From: an uncultured Verrucomicrobiota bacterium
Lineage (GTDB): Bacteria > Verrucomicrobiota > Verrucomicrobiia > Limisphaerales > UBA9464
Length of the DNA stretch: 8,557 bases
Direction of reading: 5' to 3'
NCBI GenBank assembly: GCA_903930165.1
Contig: CAIYXO010000307.1
Location: 1-8,557, forward strand
Position numbers and translations under genes: made by a program. This document shows positions 8,176 to 8,557 of the stretch, in pieces; position 1 is the stretch's first letter, and each line of letters starts with the position of its first letter. The notes beneath the pieces were generated by a model. That model was not told the DNA's origin and did no database searches. It was given only the letters and a program-made list of their open reading frames with translations.

Positions 8176-8557
8176 GTGCCGAACACAGGACTTCCGATCT
8201 GGCGTCTCCACGCCGACATCGTCGCATCCCTGACCACCGGCAACCGGTTGGTCCTGGTGGCGGCGACAGGCTCCGGCAAGACGACCCAGGTGCCGCAGAT
8301 GCTGGTGGACGCCGGACTGCTTCCCGAGGGCAAGCGACTGGTGGTGCTCCAGCCCCGTCGCGTCGCCGCCCGATCCGTGGCCGCCCGCGTCGCCTGGGAA
8401 CGGGACGGCCGCCTGGGCGACGAGGTCGGCTACCAGGTCCGTTTCGAGGACCACATCGGCGACTCGACGCGCATGGCCTTCGTCACCGAGGGCATCCTGC
8501 TGCGGTGGCTCCAGTCGGATCCGGAGCTGTCGGACATCGGGATCCTGGTCTTCGACG
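8176..8557 (+). CDS. hrpB: HrpB-type DEAH-box ATP-dependent helicase, N-terminal part
   Basis: The first 127 residues of a DEAH-box RNA helicase are present and the gene runs off the right edge. A GTG at 8176 opens MPNTGLPIWRLH, which fits the LPI start usual for HrpB; there is no ATG in the first 40 codons and no stop in the frame. Motif I is ATGSGKTT (30-37), motif Ia is QPRRVAARSVAARVA (59-73), and the next conserved block is VTEGILLRWLQSDPELSDIGILVFD (103-127). The final aspartate (D127) falls where the DEAH/DEFH motif II should begin, just outside the window. The block around 103-127 matches HrpB, whereas GYQVRFEDHI (85-94) is closer to HrpA, so HrpA-like membership is the alternative. 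HrpA processes mRNA in E. coli; the role of HrpB is little known. It follows the TMEM14 gene by 7 bp, without a visible Shine-Dalgarno motif. Confidence 0.85.
   Translation, partial: MPNTGLPIWRLHADIVASLTTGNRLVLVAATGSGKTTQVPQMLVDAGLLPEGKRLVVLQPRRVAARSVAARVAWERDGRLGDEVGYQVRFEDHIGDSTRMAFVTEGILLRWLQSDPELSDIGILVFD

Overview
This is a GC-rich bacterial chromosomal window with dense, ordinary gene packing. A DUF4380 protein, a two-PDZ Do-family protease, an MsbA-like exporter and an almost complete lack of Shine-Dalgarno sequences together suggest a Verrucomicrobiota-type organism (PVC group). That assignment is an inference from gene content only; no rRNA or marker gene is present.

Layout. Seven genes run on the minus strand, in transcription order from right to left: an MFS transporter (7751-6504), an HtrA/DegP-type periplasmic protease (6377-4860), an exported DUF4380 protein (4758-3808), a pyridoxamine-phosphate-oxidase-like flavoprotein (3795-3220), a DUF4336 metallo-hydrolase-like protein (3179-2445), an ABC exporter with fused membrane and ATPase domains (2441-633) and a gamma-class carbonic-anhydrase-like hexapeptide protein (598-44). 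Two genes run on the plus strand from the right-hand divergent region: a small TMEM14/UPF0136 membrane protein (7854-8168) and the start of an HrpB-type DEAH helicase (8176 to beyond the edge).

Operon structure. From the DUF4380 gene to the carbonic anhydrase the gaps are 12, 40, 3 and 34 bp, so these five genes may form one transcript. The protease stands apart: it has a 126-bp leader region containing a small hairpin, an isolated AGGAGG and a possible 29-codon upstream ORF, and it is followed by a GC-rich hairpin. The MFS gene and the TMEM14 gene diverge from a 102-bp spacer. The genes do not form one recognisable pathway; they look like envelope housekeeping (exporter, protease, transporter, small membrane protein) mixed with small enzymes of unknown substrate.

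The longest stretch without a gene is 126 bp. I found no tRNA, rRNA, CRISPR array, insertion sequence, phage gene or defence system. I do not see an undescribed multi-gene system here. The points most worth checking are the upstream ORF and leader structure of the protease gene, and the degenerate metal site of the DUF4336 protein.
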